Source: a virus. Taken from it: a stretch of DNA of 64,000 bases. Both the position numbers and the translations under genes were made by a program. This document shows, in pieces, positions 27,819-36,177 of the stretch (the first letter of the stretch is position 1; each line of letters starts with the position of its first letter). A model generated the notes under the pieces. The model searched no databases. It was given only the letters and a program-made list of their open reading frames with translations, and was not told the origin of the DNA. The stretch is taken from positions 252,802 to 316,801 of IMG/VR virus record IMGVR_UViG_3300040801_002079; one strand, given 5' to 3'.

Positions 27819-27845
27819 GTGTTATATTGCTAGGAGATTATTAAA

Positions 27846-28073
27846 ATGAGTGATCCAAAAGACTACTTAAGAAAAATGATAGACCACACTATTGATGGGG
27901 ATATGGAAAGTGCTGAACAGGCATTCAAAGATTACTTAGTTCCCAAAACTAAAGAAGTAATGGGGATGGGGGCACCGGAGGCTCCAGTAGAAGAACCTGC
28001 ACCTGAAGAGCCAGTAGCGGAAGAGCCAGTAGCGGAAGAACCTCCACCTGAAGAACCGCAACCAACTGAATAA
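27846..28073 (+). CDS. Small acidic protein, possible prohead core protein (gp67-like)
   Basis: A 75-residue protein. The N-terminal helix (YLRKMIDHTIDGDMESAEQA, then FKDYLVPKTKEVMG) is followed by a Pro/Glu-rich tail of repeated EEPVAEEP units. The size, helical start and acidic low-complexity end resemble T4 gp67, an 80-residue prohead core component, but no signature residue proves it. It has its own late box and a TAGGAG ribosome site, and a strong terminator follows. A high-copy structural or scaffold peptide is likely. Confidence 0.45.
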   Translation: MSDPKDYLRKMIDHTIDGDMESAEQAFKDYLVPKTKEVMGMGAPEAPVEEPAPEEPVAEEPVAEEPPPEEPQPTE

Positions 28074-28083
28074 ATAAAGTTTT

Positions 28084-28132
28084 ACACTCCCCTCTTTTGA
28101 GTGTATCGGGGGCAGCACTGCCCCCTTTTTTT
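28084..28132 (+). terminator. Rho-independent terminator (double hairpin)
   Basis: A first hairpin ACACTC/GAGTGT (28084-28104) is followed by GGGGGCAG-CA-CTGCCCCC (28108-28125) and seven T (28126-28132). This strong terminator separates the small acidic gene from the sheath gene. Confidence 0.9.
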
Positions 28133-28162
28133 ACGAAAAACTAAAATATTAATTACACACTT

Positions 28163-28170
28163 CATAAATA
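28163..28170 (+). promoter_or_regulatory. Late promoter box CATAAATA for sheath gene
   Basis: CATAAATA lies 49 nt upstream of the gp18 ATG, which also has a strong AAAGGAGTG ribosome site. Together they give the sheath its own isolated, strong transcription unit. Confidence 0.65.
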
Positions 28171-28219
28171 GTTACTGAACATATAACTTAATTTTAGGTA
28201 TCTAAAGGAGTGATTAATT

Positions 28220-30367
28220 ATGCCTAGTTTAATAAGCCCTAATGTATCAGTTACGATCATTGATGAGAGCTTTTATATTCCCGGAAGAGCTACTACGGTT
28301 CCTCTTATCTTCATCGCAACTGCTGACAATAAAATGCAATCAGATGGTATTACACCAGCCATTGGTACATATGAATATGGTGTAGTAAGAGAAGTGACTT
28401 CTATTCGCCAGAGTGCTGAGCTTTACGGCGTACCTATATTCAAAGAAAGTGCAAGTGGTGAACCCCATCACGGCGATGCAAGAAATGAATATGGTCTTGA
28501 CGCTCTAAACAAATTCTTGGAAATCGGTAACCGAGCATATGTTGTTCGTGCAAATGTAAATTTGGATGATGATTATGACAGCGTTAAAGCTCTATGGAAC
28601 GGCAAAGTCACCGATTCAGCCGATTACCTAAACCAATTGGTTGGCGATTACATTGAAGAATACAATGTTGAAAATGGATTAATCCCTGCTGATTCAAACT
28701 ATAAAGAAACAGTAACTGCTACAGAGTTAAAGACTCTTGTTACCACAGCGTTTGAAGATACTTTAAATTCATATTCTTTCAGTAGCCGTGAATTTGAAGA
28801 AGGATTCATTCAGGATCACACAATTGATCACCCCGGATATCAGGAAGTACTTTTTGATACAGACCGAGGTTATTTGCAGAACACAGACGTTACGGGTGTA
28901 GAAAATGATAGCACTCTTTACGGAGCAGATGTTGAAGTTGTTTCGGGAGCAGGTACAGTTGTTTACAACCTATATTTCCAAGGCTCAACGATTCAAACAT
29001 TTGGCGCACTTTTAACCCAAATGAATTCAGTATTTGGAACTGAGGCTGTTGCTGAGCTAATTGCTGGCAACATTAGAGTAACCAGCACTCTAGACGGAGT
29101 TACATCATCAGTAGAAATTCTAGCTGATGGACCAAGTGGTTATCTGCCCCTATTTTCAAATCTAAGCCTATTTAAGCAGATCGATGATCCAGTTGCAGGC
29201 AAGGGCGTTAGTCCACTTATTGTCTACAATGATGCATATGACACCGCTGTTGGAACATATGACGGCATGGATGCACTAATAGATTCTTGGGTTTCCGGCT
29301 CACTCGTAGCAGACGAGTTCACTCCAGCCGAAGCTGAAGGTTTAGCTATTGCAGCAGCCTCTGATTATGACAATACTAAAGAGTTCAAAGATTACACCAC
29401 TCTGGGCGCTAATGATGCAGCAAGAAGAGCAGAAATTGTTGAAAGGCTACAGGAAGTCATTAATGACCCATATACTGGAGTCCGAGGTGAAAACTTTGAA
29501 TACAATATTGCAATGGCTCCCGGATACTTTGAAACTACGGATGAGCTTGTAAGATTGTCTCAAGATTTATACGAAGAAGTCTTTGTAATTGCCGATACAC
29601 CGTTTGATAAGCCACCAATTGGTCCGAACAGTATCGCAGTGTGGGCAGCAACCCCAGCAAAGACAAGTTCATATCATGTTGCATACTACTATGCACACGG
29701 TATATCTTCAAACTTGGATGGAGAAGACATTATGACATCAGCAGCATCAACCGCACTACGTGTTTATGCGTACAACGACCTAGTTGGTGAAATGTGGTTC
29801 GCTCCTGCTGGTACTACTCGTGGTACATGTCCTCACCTAACAAGTGTTGGTTATGTCAGTGGAGCACTAGGTGGGCCAACCACTTGGGTGGAGGATCATC
29901 TTGATGATGGTTCCCGTGATTCACTATACGAAGAGCCTAAGAACATCAATCCAATTGCTTATAAGGCGGGAAGAGGAATCTTGGTTCTTGGACAGAAAAC
30001 TACATCACCCAATACATCAGCTTTGGATCGTGTTAACGTATCCCGCTTGGTTAAGTTTATCAAGAGAGAGTTAAGAAAAACACTGTTCCAGTACCTATTT
30101 GAACCAAATGATAGGTTTACCAGAGCAAATGTTAAGGCTACGACAGATAGCTTCCTAGTAAGCCTGATTGATCGTAGAGGATTGTATGATTTCGCCACTG
30201 TGTGTGATGAAACAAATAACACTCCTGACCGTATTGACAGAAATGAGCTATGGATTGACGTAGCTATCAAGCCTGTCAAGGCAGTTGAGTTCATTTATGT
30301 TCCAATCCGCGTAGTTGCTACCGGTGCAGACATTGGTGGAAGACAGGAATCCGGATTTGACGTATAA
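28220..30367 (+). CDS. 18: Contractile tail sheath protein gp18
   Basis: A 715-residue sheath protomer (T4 gp18 is 659 aa). The N-terminus (ISPNVSVTIIDESFYIPGRATTVP) and the C-terminal domain (ERIDRNELW-type segment, DVAIKPVKAVEFIYVPIRVV) are the conserved sheath core. A surface insertion at about residues 228-312 (FGALLTQMNSVFGTEAVAEL, GNIRVTSTLDG) looks like a flagellin hook-IN module and resembles a stretch in the giant protein at 16785-26999. The gene is flanked by terminators on both sides and has its own late promoter and strong ribosome site, as expected for one of the most abundant virion proteins. Confidence 0.92.
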   Translation: MPSLISPNVSVTIIDESFYIPGRATTVPLIFIATADNKMQSDGITPAIGTYEYGVVREVTSIRQSAELYGVPIFKESASGEPHHGDARNEYGLDALNKFLEIGNRAYVVRANVNLDDDYDSVKALWNGKVTDSADYLNQLVGDYIEEYNVENGLIPADSNYKETVTATELKTLVTTAFEDTLNSYSFSSREFEEGFIQDHTIDHPGYQEVLFDTDRGYLQNTDVTGVENDSTLYGADVEVVSGAGTVVYNLYFQGSTIQTFGALLTQMNSVFGTEAVAELIAGNIRVTSTLDGVTSSVEILADGPSGYLPLFSNLSLFKQIDDPVAGKGVSPLIVYNDAYDTAVGTYDGMDALIDSWVSGSLVADEFTPAEAEGLAIAAASDYDNTKEFKDYTTLGANDAARRAEIVERLQEVINDPYTGVRGENFEYNIAMAPGYFETTDELVRLSQDLYEEVFVIADTPFDKPPIGPNSIAVWAATPAKTSSYHVAYYYAHGISSNLDGEDIMTSAASTALRVYAYNDLVGEMWFAPAGTTRGTCPHLTSVGYVSGALGGPTTWVEDHLDDGSRDSLYEEPKNINPIAYKAGRGILVLGQKTTSPNTSALDRVNVSRLVKFIKRELRKTLFQYLFEPNDRFTRANVKATTDSFLVSLIDRRGLYDFATVCDETNNTPDRIDRNELWIDVAIKPVKAVEFIYVPIRVVATGADIGGRQESGFDV

Positions 30368-30387
30368 TCAAATCCACATGTAAAAAG

Positions 30388-30414
30388 AAAGCCCCGATTT
30401 TTCGGGGCTTTTTT
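30388..30414. terminator. Rho-independent terminator after sheath gene
   Basis: AAGCCCCGA-TTT-TCGGGGCTT is followed by TTTT, with AAA ahead of the stem. It can therefore work in both directions, ending the sheath transcript and the convergent gene at 30438-31157. Confidence 0.92.
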
Positions 30415-30437
30415 ATAACCTAAATATTATTTTTTAA

Positions 30438-31157
30438 TTAGAGTTTAATAACGTATTCGTAATAATTCTCTAGCCTGTCATCAAATTTCTTTTTATATTC
30501 CTTTTCAAACCGAGTTAAATCAACATCTATAGCTTCGGCTGCAATCTTTTTAAACTTCTTAAAGGTGCTTCCAAAATACTCATCCTTTAACTTATCTAAG
30601 CTGCGAACAAGAATCTGCTTCCTACCTTCATCTGCGGTATTTTCAATTTTCTCTTTGATATCAGCAGACACATCCTTATATTCTTGAATTCTGCGCTTCA
30701 TTGCTTCAATTACAATATTATACAGTTTTTCGAAGTTTTTATCATTATTGATTTCTTTGGCAGATTCGTATTCAGTTTTAAACTCAACCTCATCATTTTT
30801 ATAGTTATCAATGAAGCTAACTAATTCATTTTTAATTTTATTATATACTTTCTTGCTGGCAATGAAATCATCAATATCTAAACGATCCGGGTAAGTTGAT
30901 GTGGAAACAACAATGGTGTGACCATCTTTTTGTGTATTCTTGGCGAGACGGACAAACTCTTTATCAGAATTCAATATGGTCATATACAGTTTTGTATAAG
31001 GTGATCGCTTAACCATTATTCCGATATTAAAATCTAAGCGAGAGTCGCTATAATCGATATGCGATTCATCCGCATTATTAATAACCTGATGAAGAACGAT
31101 ATCTGCCTCATTCTGCGAATTGTTAATTTTTTCTATTAGAAATTCCCTAAAATTCAT
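30438..31157 (-). CDS. Unknown lysine-rich protein with capsid-targeting-like N-terminus
   Basis: A 239-residue charged helical protein of unknown function, inverted between the sheath and tube genes. The N-terminus MNFREFLIEKINNS closely follows the T4 capsid-targeting pattern (MKTYQEFIAEA) and holds an L-I-E motif of the kind cut by prohead protease gp21. That makes a packaged internal head protein plausible. The C-terminal half is rich in K, E and D with a strong coiled-coil look. A CTGGAG ribosome site precedes the ATG. No TATAAATA box is seen upstream, so timing is unclear. Other reading: an accessory cytosolic protein. Confidence 0.6.
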   Translation of the reverse strand: MNFREFLIEKINNSQNEADIVLHQVINNADESHIDYSDSRLDFNIGIMVKRSPYTKLYMTILNSDKEFVRLAKNTQKDGHTIVVSTSTYPDRLDIDDFIASKKVYNKIKNELVSFIDNYKNDEVEFKTEYESAKEINNDKNFEKLYNIVIEAMKRRIQEYKDVSADIKEKIENTADEGRKQILVRSLDKLKDEYFGSTFKKFKKIAAEAIDVDLTRFEKEYKKKFDDRLENYYEYVIKL

Positions 31158-31198
31158 AGTGTACTCCAGCTAAAAATTTAAAAATATTTTTCATTACC

Positions 31199-31206
31199 TA
31201 TAAATA
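31199..31206 (+). promoter_or_regulatory. Late promoter box TATAAATA for tube gene
   Basis: Exact TATAAATA, 44 nt upstream of the gp19 ATG, which has an AAGGAG ribosome site. Confidence 0.8.
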
Positions 31207-31250
31207 TATGTAACGATTTACTACTGTATTTATCTTAAGGAGTTTTTACA

Positions 31251-31823
31251 ATGGGATTAATTAGCGATTTAGGTGTAGAAGGCGGTGGAATTCACCACCC
31301 ACAACACAAAAACAGATGGGCATTAAACTTTCTTGGTCTGCCCGGAGATGCACACGAGCTAAGGTTACAGGCTATTACCGCTGATCGACCTAAATTAGAA
31401 TTTGAAAAGATTCAGCTTGACAGATATAATACACGAGCATACATTGCTGGTAAATATAACTGGCAAACAATCTCTGTGACATTTGAAGCAGACTTGGGTG
31501 GTCTTGTTGTTAGAGCTATTCAGGCTCAGTTAGAGCGTCAGCAGAGCATTATTGGTCCCGGCGCAGCCCCAAGGCTACCAGCAGCCCCTTATGGCGATAT
31601 TTACAAATTTGGTATTCATCTAGATATGCTTGATGGTGAATCATTAGTTCCTATGGAGCGTTGGTTCATTGAAGGATGCTATTTTGAAAACGTTGATTGG
31701 GGCGATTTGGATTATGCGGCAAGCGAAACAGTTAAAGTTGTTACTACAATCAGCTACGACCACGCAAGACAGTTAATTCAGTCTACATACCCATACTCCA
31801 AGGCAACAGGTGGCGCAGCTTAA
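31251..31823 (+). CDS. 19: Tail tube protein gp19
   Basis: A 190-residue tube subunit (T4 gp19 is 163 aa). It has the T4-like start with a glycine-rich N-terminus, NRWALNFLGL, a LEFEKIQLDRYNTRAYIAGKYNW-type block and a long ISVTFEADLGG beta-hairpin. The closing part (ENVDWGDLDYAASETVKV, TISYDHARQ) forms the inner barrel. It is flanked by its own late promoter and terminator, as expected for an abundant virion protein. Confidence 0.88.
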   Translation: MGLISDLGVEGGGIHHPQHKNRWALNFLGLPGDAHELRLQAITADRPKLEFEKIQLDRYNTRAYIAGKYNWQTISVTFEADLGGLVVRAIQAQLERQQSIIGPGAAPRLPAAPYGDIYKFGIHLDMLDGESLVPMERWFIEGCYFENVDWGDLDYAASETVKVVTTISYDHARQLIQSTYPYSKATGGAA

Positions 31824-31850
31824 TACTCCCGCCTAAAATTGGTATCAGAA

Positions 31851-31879
31851 AATGGCTTCTTAACGGAAGCCATTTTTTT
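31851..31879 (+). terminator. Terminator of tube gene, fused to next promoter
   Basis: AATGGCTTC and GAAGCCATT form a 9-bp stem, and the seven-T run (31873-31879) leads straight into TATAAATA (31879-31886). Confidence 0.88.
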
Positions 31880-31886
31880 ATAAATA
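31879..31886 (+). promoter_or_regulatory. Late promoter box TATAAATA, ending 5 nt before ATG
   Basis: An exact late consensus whose expected transcription start falls on or next to the ATG at 31892, so the message would have almost no leader. Confidence 0.65.
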
Positions 31887-31891
31887 CTTTT

Positions 31892-32437
31892 ATGGCAAAT
31901 TTCATTAAAAGGGCGCAGACCGTACAAGAAGTGGGACTTAAGGATAATTCCAGTATAACCCGTGTGGATATGTATGTTCAGCAATTAAATTCAAAAAATT
32001 CCAGTAAGGTAATGGAACTTTCTAGAGGTGATTTTGAAAAAAACACTGTAGAAGATAACGCCGCCTTTTTTACATCCGAAGATACAAACCCCCTAATCTC
32101 CGGGCTTAAAGCCTTAGATAGAGCATCGATGGTTATAGTAGGAAAACGGGCATGTAGCACATTTGCATTTTCTGATGATATGGTATGCTCAACTCCATAC
32201 TTTATTAAAAAGGCTGATCTTTCTGAGGCAAAAGATATAATTCTAAGAAACCTAAGTATGCGAGAGCCAGTATTAGCAGGAGTTCCAAAAAAACGACCCC
32301 TCGCTATAGCCTTTGATGAATTAGCAATGCGTATAACAAAAGATGTTAGATCAGGAAATTCAGTCTTTGATAAGTACATCGATGAAGTCATAATGAAAGG
32401 AACTGAAGCAATGAAGGAATGGATTTACAATGGCTAG
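31892..32437 (+). CDS. Unknown protein of tail block
   Basis: A 181-residue protein, not recognised. It has an N-terminal KRAQTVQEVGL segment and a central LISGLKALDRASMVIVGKR helix-strand pair. The C-terminal half is helical and basic (FDELAMRITKDVRSGNSVFDKYIDEVI). The ATG lies only 5 nt after a late promoter box with no ribosome site, so it is either leaderless or begins at the internal ATG 78 nt downstream. Its stop overlaps the start of the gp54-like gene by 8 nt. The position suggests a tail or neck factor. Confidence 0.6.
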   Translation: MANFIKRAQTVQEVGLKDNSSITRVDMYVQQLNSKNSSKVMELSRGDFEKNTVEDNAAFFTSEDTNPLISGLKALDRASMVIVGKRACSTFAFSDDMVCSTPYFIKKADLSEAKDIILRNLSMREPVLAGVPKKRPLAIAFDELAMRITKDVRSGNSVFDKYIDEVIMKGTEAMKEWIYNG

Positions 32438-33389
32438 CCGTGAGTCCAGATTTGGAGTAGCTCTCTTTGGTGAGCATAGGCAAATATCAGATGATTTTGC
32501 AGGTATAGATGCTCCAAAGTTAAAATTTAACTTCACAATGAGTATAACATATTCTGATATGTTTTCAGCATATGGCGGAGATGATGATCCATATGAAATA
32601 ACATTCGCCATAAAACAAATAACCCGCCCAGCACCAAACGTCATATATGAAGATGTAAACTTTTATAATTTTATGACAAAGGTTGCAACGAGGGTAGATT
32701 TTGGTGTCGTGACGGTAACACTATTTGATGATAGGACAAATAAAGCCCATGATTTATTTCAAAAATACATGGAAAGTATAAGTCCTGTGACAAATATAAC
32801 AAAAGAGTCGGCACCCGTTTTACAAAACTATGGACAATCAACCACAGCATTATTGGGTCCAATGGGAGATAATGGTGAGCATGGGCCTATCCATAATATA
32901 AGGGTTAATCATTTAATTGATCACAATGGATCAAAAGTTATATATGATTTTTTAAATCCCAAAATACAGAATGTTGTATTAGATGAACTTGATATGACAC
33001 AATCTGATGTCAACACTGTTACGTTCACGTTCATTTATGATAGCTATAATGTAACAACAGAGCGGACATCATCTAATGGTTCAACGGAGTCTGTTGAATA
33101 TTCCGAGGATAGATTATTAAACGGACCCGGAGGAGCAGTGGGTGGATTAGCTTCAAATTCTCCAATACCACTGGAAGATTTACCAAATGAAGGCATGACA
33201 CAAACTGTATCGATAAGCGAACTGCCCAATACCCCAACATTATTACAACAGATCAGGGATCAAATAAACATAGATGGTATACCATCACAAGTGTTGGTCG
33301 AGCAATTACAGAAGATGGGCGTGGATACTGGAGGATTAGCTGGATCAGCCATAAGGTCCGTAATTAGACAAATAATAGGGAGCGGCTAA
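32430..33389 (+). CDS. 54: Baseplate-tail tube initiator, gp54-like
   Basis: A 319-residue protein (T4 gp54 is 320 aa). The tube-like core shows ITRPAPNVIYEDVNFYNF, then VDFGVVTVTLFDDRTNKAHDLF and a KYMESISPVTN helix, then a paired TFTFIYDSYNV strand. This parallels T4 gp54 (strands NIRITGRELDPLVISFRMD, helix with WVNSVQDP). The C-terminal end is helical. gp54 together with gp48 nucleates tube and sheath assembly. It overlaps the unknown gene upstream and shares one base with the gp4 start. Alternative: a second tube-type protein. Confidence 0.55.
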   Translation: MASRESRFGVALFGEHRQISDDFAGIDAPKLKFNFTMSITYSDMFSAYGGDDDPYEITFAIKQITRPAPNVIYEDVNFYNFMTKVATRVDFGVVTVTLFDDRTNKAHDLFQKYMESISPVTNITKESAPVLQNYGQSTTALLGPMGDNGEHGPIHNIRVNHLIDHNGSKVIYDFLNPKIQNVVLDELDMTQSDVNTVTFTFIYDSYNVTTERTSSNGSTESVEYSEDRLLNGPGGAVGGLASNSPIPLEDLPNEGMTQTVSISELPNTPTLLQQIRDQINIDGIPSQVLVEQLQKMGVDTGGLAGSAIRSVIRQIIGSG

Positions 33390-33850
33390 TGGGATGGAAA
33401 CAAAAATTATATGAACTTAACAATCCCCAGAAATATATTGGCGATCCTCGCAAGCTAGTCTACAAGTCCTCATGGGAAGAAGAAGCCTTTAAGGTGTGTG
33501 ATAATAACCCTAATGTTATAGAATGGGGATACGAAATAGTTGATATACCATACGCTGTTCCGGGGAAAACCAATCCTAATGTTAAAAGAATAAAAAAGTA
33601 TTTTCCAGACCTTTATGTGGTATCAAAAACCTCTGATAATAAAATTAGAAAACAGATGATTGAGATTAAACCCGATAAACAAACAAAGCCGGGAAGATCA
33701 AGAAATCCAAAAACTCGTCTTTATGAAGAGTATGTGTTCACCATAAATCAATTAAAATGGGCCGCAGCAGAAGAATGGTGTAAAGCCCGTGGTATAGAAT
33801 TTGTAGTTGTGACTGAAAAATCGTTATTCGGAAATAGAAGTAAAAGATAA
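33389..33850 (+). CDS. 4: Head completion protein gp4
   Basis: A 153-residue protein matching T4 gp4 (150 aa) in size and pattern: YIGDPRKLVYKSSWEEEAF, the EWGYEIVDIPYAVP strand, KKYFPDLYV and MIEIKPDKQTKPG. These form a PD-(D/E)xK-like nuclease core (the acidic residue in PDLY plus EIKPDK). In T4 gp4 acts with gp50 and gp65 in head completion before tail joining. The start shares one base with the gp54-like stop. Confidence 0.88.
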   Translation: MGWKQKLYELNNPQKYIGDPRKLVYKSSWEEEAFKVCDNNPNVIEWGYEIVDIPYAVPGKTNPNVKRIKKYFPDLYVVSKTSDNKIRKQMIEIKPDKQTKPGRSRNPKTRLYEEYVFTINQLKWAAAEEWCKARGIEFVVVTEKSLFGNRSKR

Positions 33851-33858
33851 GTTTTTGT

Positions 33859-33866
33859 TATAAATA
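33859..33866 (+). promoter_or_regulatory. Late promoter box TATAAATA
   Basis: Exact TATAAATA, 30 nt upstream of the ATG at 33897, which has a TGGAG ribosome site. Confidence 0.8.
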
Positions 33867-33896
33867 GTTAAAGAACCATTATTATGGAGTTTTTAC

Positions 33897-35630
33897 ATGA
33901 AACACAAAGTTAATGAAACCGCAGCCGCTGGGTCAGTGGGTGCACATGCAATCGCCGTTGCACCATCTCGCGTGGGAGCGACTAAAAAGAGAGACTTTAA
34001 AAGCTTCCTAGTCAGCTTTTATGATGGACTTGGAAATAAACTGCGTATGCATCCCGTAAACCTTTATAAGCTAGAACCAAACAAAAAGGTTAAGGTTGTT
34101 TCATCTGTTAATGAAAACTTCAATTTAGACAGCGTATTAGCTCAACTCAGTAATTTTGAAAATAAAACCAATGCTACCGAAGAGGATGTAGTTTCATACG
34201 GTGTTGAAGATGATAAGGGCAACCTAATGAAGGTTACCATTCTCAATACACAAGCAGAAGATTTCGAGGCGTACATATCCGCATATTTGTCAGAATTAAA
34301 AAACTTTGAAAATAGTGGCGTAGATTTAGAGGACATTTCACTCGCGGAACTTTTATATAAACTAAAAGACCTTTTCGATATAAGAGATGTTGAATTCCCC
34401 AACATTCCGGAAGATGTAGTATATAATGCGGATGAAGTCAGCGATAGTGTTGAAGATTTACAGCAAGCTGATGAATTCGGTGACGAAGACATGGGTGAGT
34501 TTGGTGACGAAGAATTTGGCGACGAAGATATGGGCGAATTCGGTGACGAGGGGTTTGACGAAGGCGAATTCGAAGGGGAAGATTTTGGTGACGAAGAGTT
34601 AGGTGACGAAGAATTTGGAGAAGAAGGCTTTGAAGATGATGAATCCGTAGAAGACTTTGAAGAGTTCGAAGATGAATCCGATACTCAGTCATTACTCAAT
34701 AGCATTATTGATATGCTAAAAACTCAGGCTGAAGAGCAAAAGGCACGTTATGAGGCTGATGCTGAAAGGTATAGAGCGGATCAGGCAGAATTTTCAGCTA
34801 GAGCGGCGGAAGCAAAGCTAGCAGATGCGGAAGAAATGATTGCAATGCAGGCAGAGAAGGATAAGCAGAAACAGCAAGAGAAGGAAGCTAAGAAACATGC
34901 TGATCTTGCCACTTATCGTTACAAGAGAAGCAGGGGCATGTTGGATGACGCTAATCCCACATTTGAAGGATTCGATGATGATAGCTTATTAATGGACGCA
35001 GTACTTAATGAGGAAGATATTGTAATTGATCCATCATTACTACGGCGTGAATATATGGTTGAACGCAGGAAGATAATGGATGCCATTAATAATGCAGAAA
35101 ATGATGAAGAAAAGAAGGCCCTACAAAAGCAGCTTCAGCTTCTTCCTCGTAAGTATATGATAAAACGTCAAGAGGCCGAAGCAAGGGGAGAGCAGAAGGA
35201 CGCTCAGAGATTAGATAATAACAGGGAAGAAGAAGAGCAGAACAATCAAAATCGCCCACAAGACCCACGAGCGCAACAGCAACAGGCGCAAAGTGGTCAG
35301 TATATGGAAAGCTCTGAGTACATCATCGAAACAATATCAGAAGAAGAATATGAAAAGCTGGAAGAGGGTGCCAAACGTCAGTTCAAGCGTTACGGGAATA
35401 AGTTTGTAAGAAAATTCCGTTGTTATGGTGGACCAAAAGATGGACGTATGGTATCTAAAGCGGCTGATTGTGGAATCAGGAAAGACCCGTTTAAGGTTCG
35501 TCAGGGCAAAAGAAGTGCCAGAAGAAAGAAGGGGCAGCGTGTTCGTAAGACCAGATTAACTAAAAGAAAGGCTCCTTCACAGAGAGTAACCCGTATGAAT
35601 AAAATATTACGAGGGGACAAGAAGGGATAA
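33897..35630 (+). CDS. Charge-polarised protein with acidic repeats and basic C-terminus
   Basis: A 577-residue protein of unknown function. An N-terminal folded-looking domain (KRDFKSFLVSFYDGLGNKLR, residues 32-51) is followed by a D/E/G/F repeat tract (about 193-268, with GDEDMGEFGDEEF units), then a long coiled coil rich in A, E, K and Q (about 270-345) and a Q/N-rich segment. The C-terminal domain has a CYGGPKDGRMVSKAADCGIR two-cysteine motif, then a strongly basic end (K/R-rich, about 535-577). The C-terminal type is common in T4-like marine phages. The acid-basic layout suggests a scaffold, core or DNA-binding virion protein. It has its own late promoter. Confidence 0.6.
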   Translation: MKHKVNETAAAGSVGAHAIAVAPSRVGATKKRDFKSFLVSFYDGLGNKLRMHPVNLYKLEPNKKVKVVSSVNENFNLDSVLAQLSNFENKTNATEEDVVSYGVEDDKGNLMKVTILNTQAEDFEAYISAYLSELKNFENSGVDLEDISLAELLYKLKDLFDIRDVEFPNIPEDVVYNADEVSDSVEDLQQADEFGDEDMGEFGDEEFGDEDMGEFGDEGFDEGEFEGEDFGDEELGDEEFGEEGFEDDESVEDFEEFEDESDTQSLLNSIIDMLKTQAEEQKARYEADAERYRADQAEFSARAAEAKLADAEEMIAMQAEKDKQKQQEKEAKKHADLATYRYKRSRGMLDDANPTFEGFDDDSLLMDAVLNEEDIVIDPSLLRREYMVERRKIMDAINNAENDEEKKALQKQLQLLPRKYMIKRQEAEARGEQKDAQRLDNNREEEEQNNQNRPQDPRAQQQQAQSGQYMESSEYIIETISEEEYEKLEEGAKRQFKRYGNKFVRKFRCYGGPKDGRMVSKAADCGIRKDPFKVRQGKRSARRKKGQRVRKTRLTKRKAPSQRVTRMNKILRGDKKG

Positions 35631-35632
35631 GC

Positions 35633-36166
35633 ATGACAACATTTTCATCTATAAATGAACTTGAGGAATGGTTAAAAGAATCTGAACTTGACATTAAAGA
35701 TGTTGAGGTCAGGAGAATCATAAAAGAAGAAAATGAGCTAACCTCAGTTACCAGTGATACCATTACCATAACATCGACAGATAATGCTAACCAGACATGG
35801 GTGGCATCGGACAATATTAGTACATCAGTTTCAGTTCCTTCCGTATTTTCAACGGAAGATATAAAGGTTGAGGTTAAATCGTTATCTGAGCAACCCGCAT
35901 ATAAAATTATGCCATTATCCGAAGGCGCTGATTCCGATAGTGAAAATGTATGGTTTGTTGATGATTATGAGTCGGTGGAAGGTGCATGTTCGACAAGTAA
36001 GATTCTATATAAGGGATCAACTCTACTCATGAATGTCTGCGAATCAGAGGGTGTATCCAAGGTTTCACTGATTTTAGAAATAGATGGAGAAATCAAACGA
36101 GTTCCATTTAAGCTTGAAAAGGCTTGCCAATCATGTGAGGATCATGATATGATTATTTCCTTATAA
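35633..36166 (+). CDS. Unknown protein
   Basis: A 177-residue protein starting 2 nt after the preceding stop, so probably co-translated. The N-terminus (LEEWLKESELDIKDVEVRRI) is helical, followed by a Thr/Ser-rich region and a C-terminal beta-rich half with four cysteines (C-x14-C in the middle, CQSC near the end). No family was recognised. A virion or assembly role is suggested only by its neighbours. Confidence 0.6.
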   Translation: MTTFSSINELEEWLKESELDIKDVEVRRIIKEENELTSVTSDTITITSTDNANQTWVASDNISTSVSVPSVFSTEDIKVEVKSLSEQPAYKIMPLSEGADSDSENVWFVDDYESVEGACSTSKILYKGSTLLMNVCESEGVSKVSLILEIDGEIKRVPFKLEKACQSCEDHDMIISL

Positions 36167-36177
36167 GGGAAATTATC

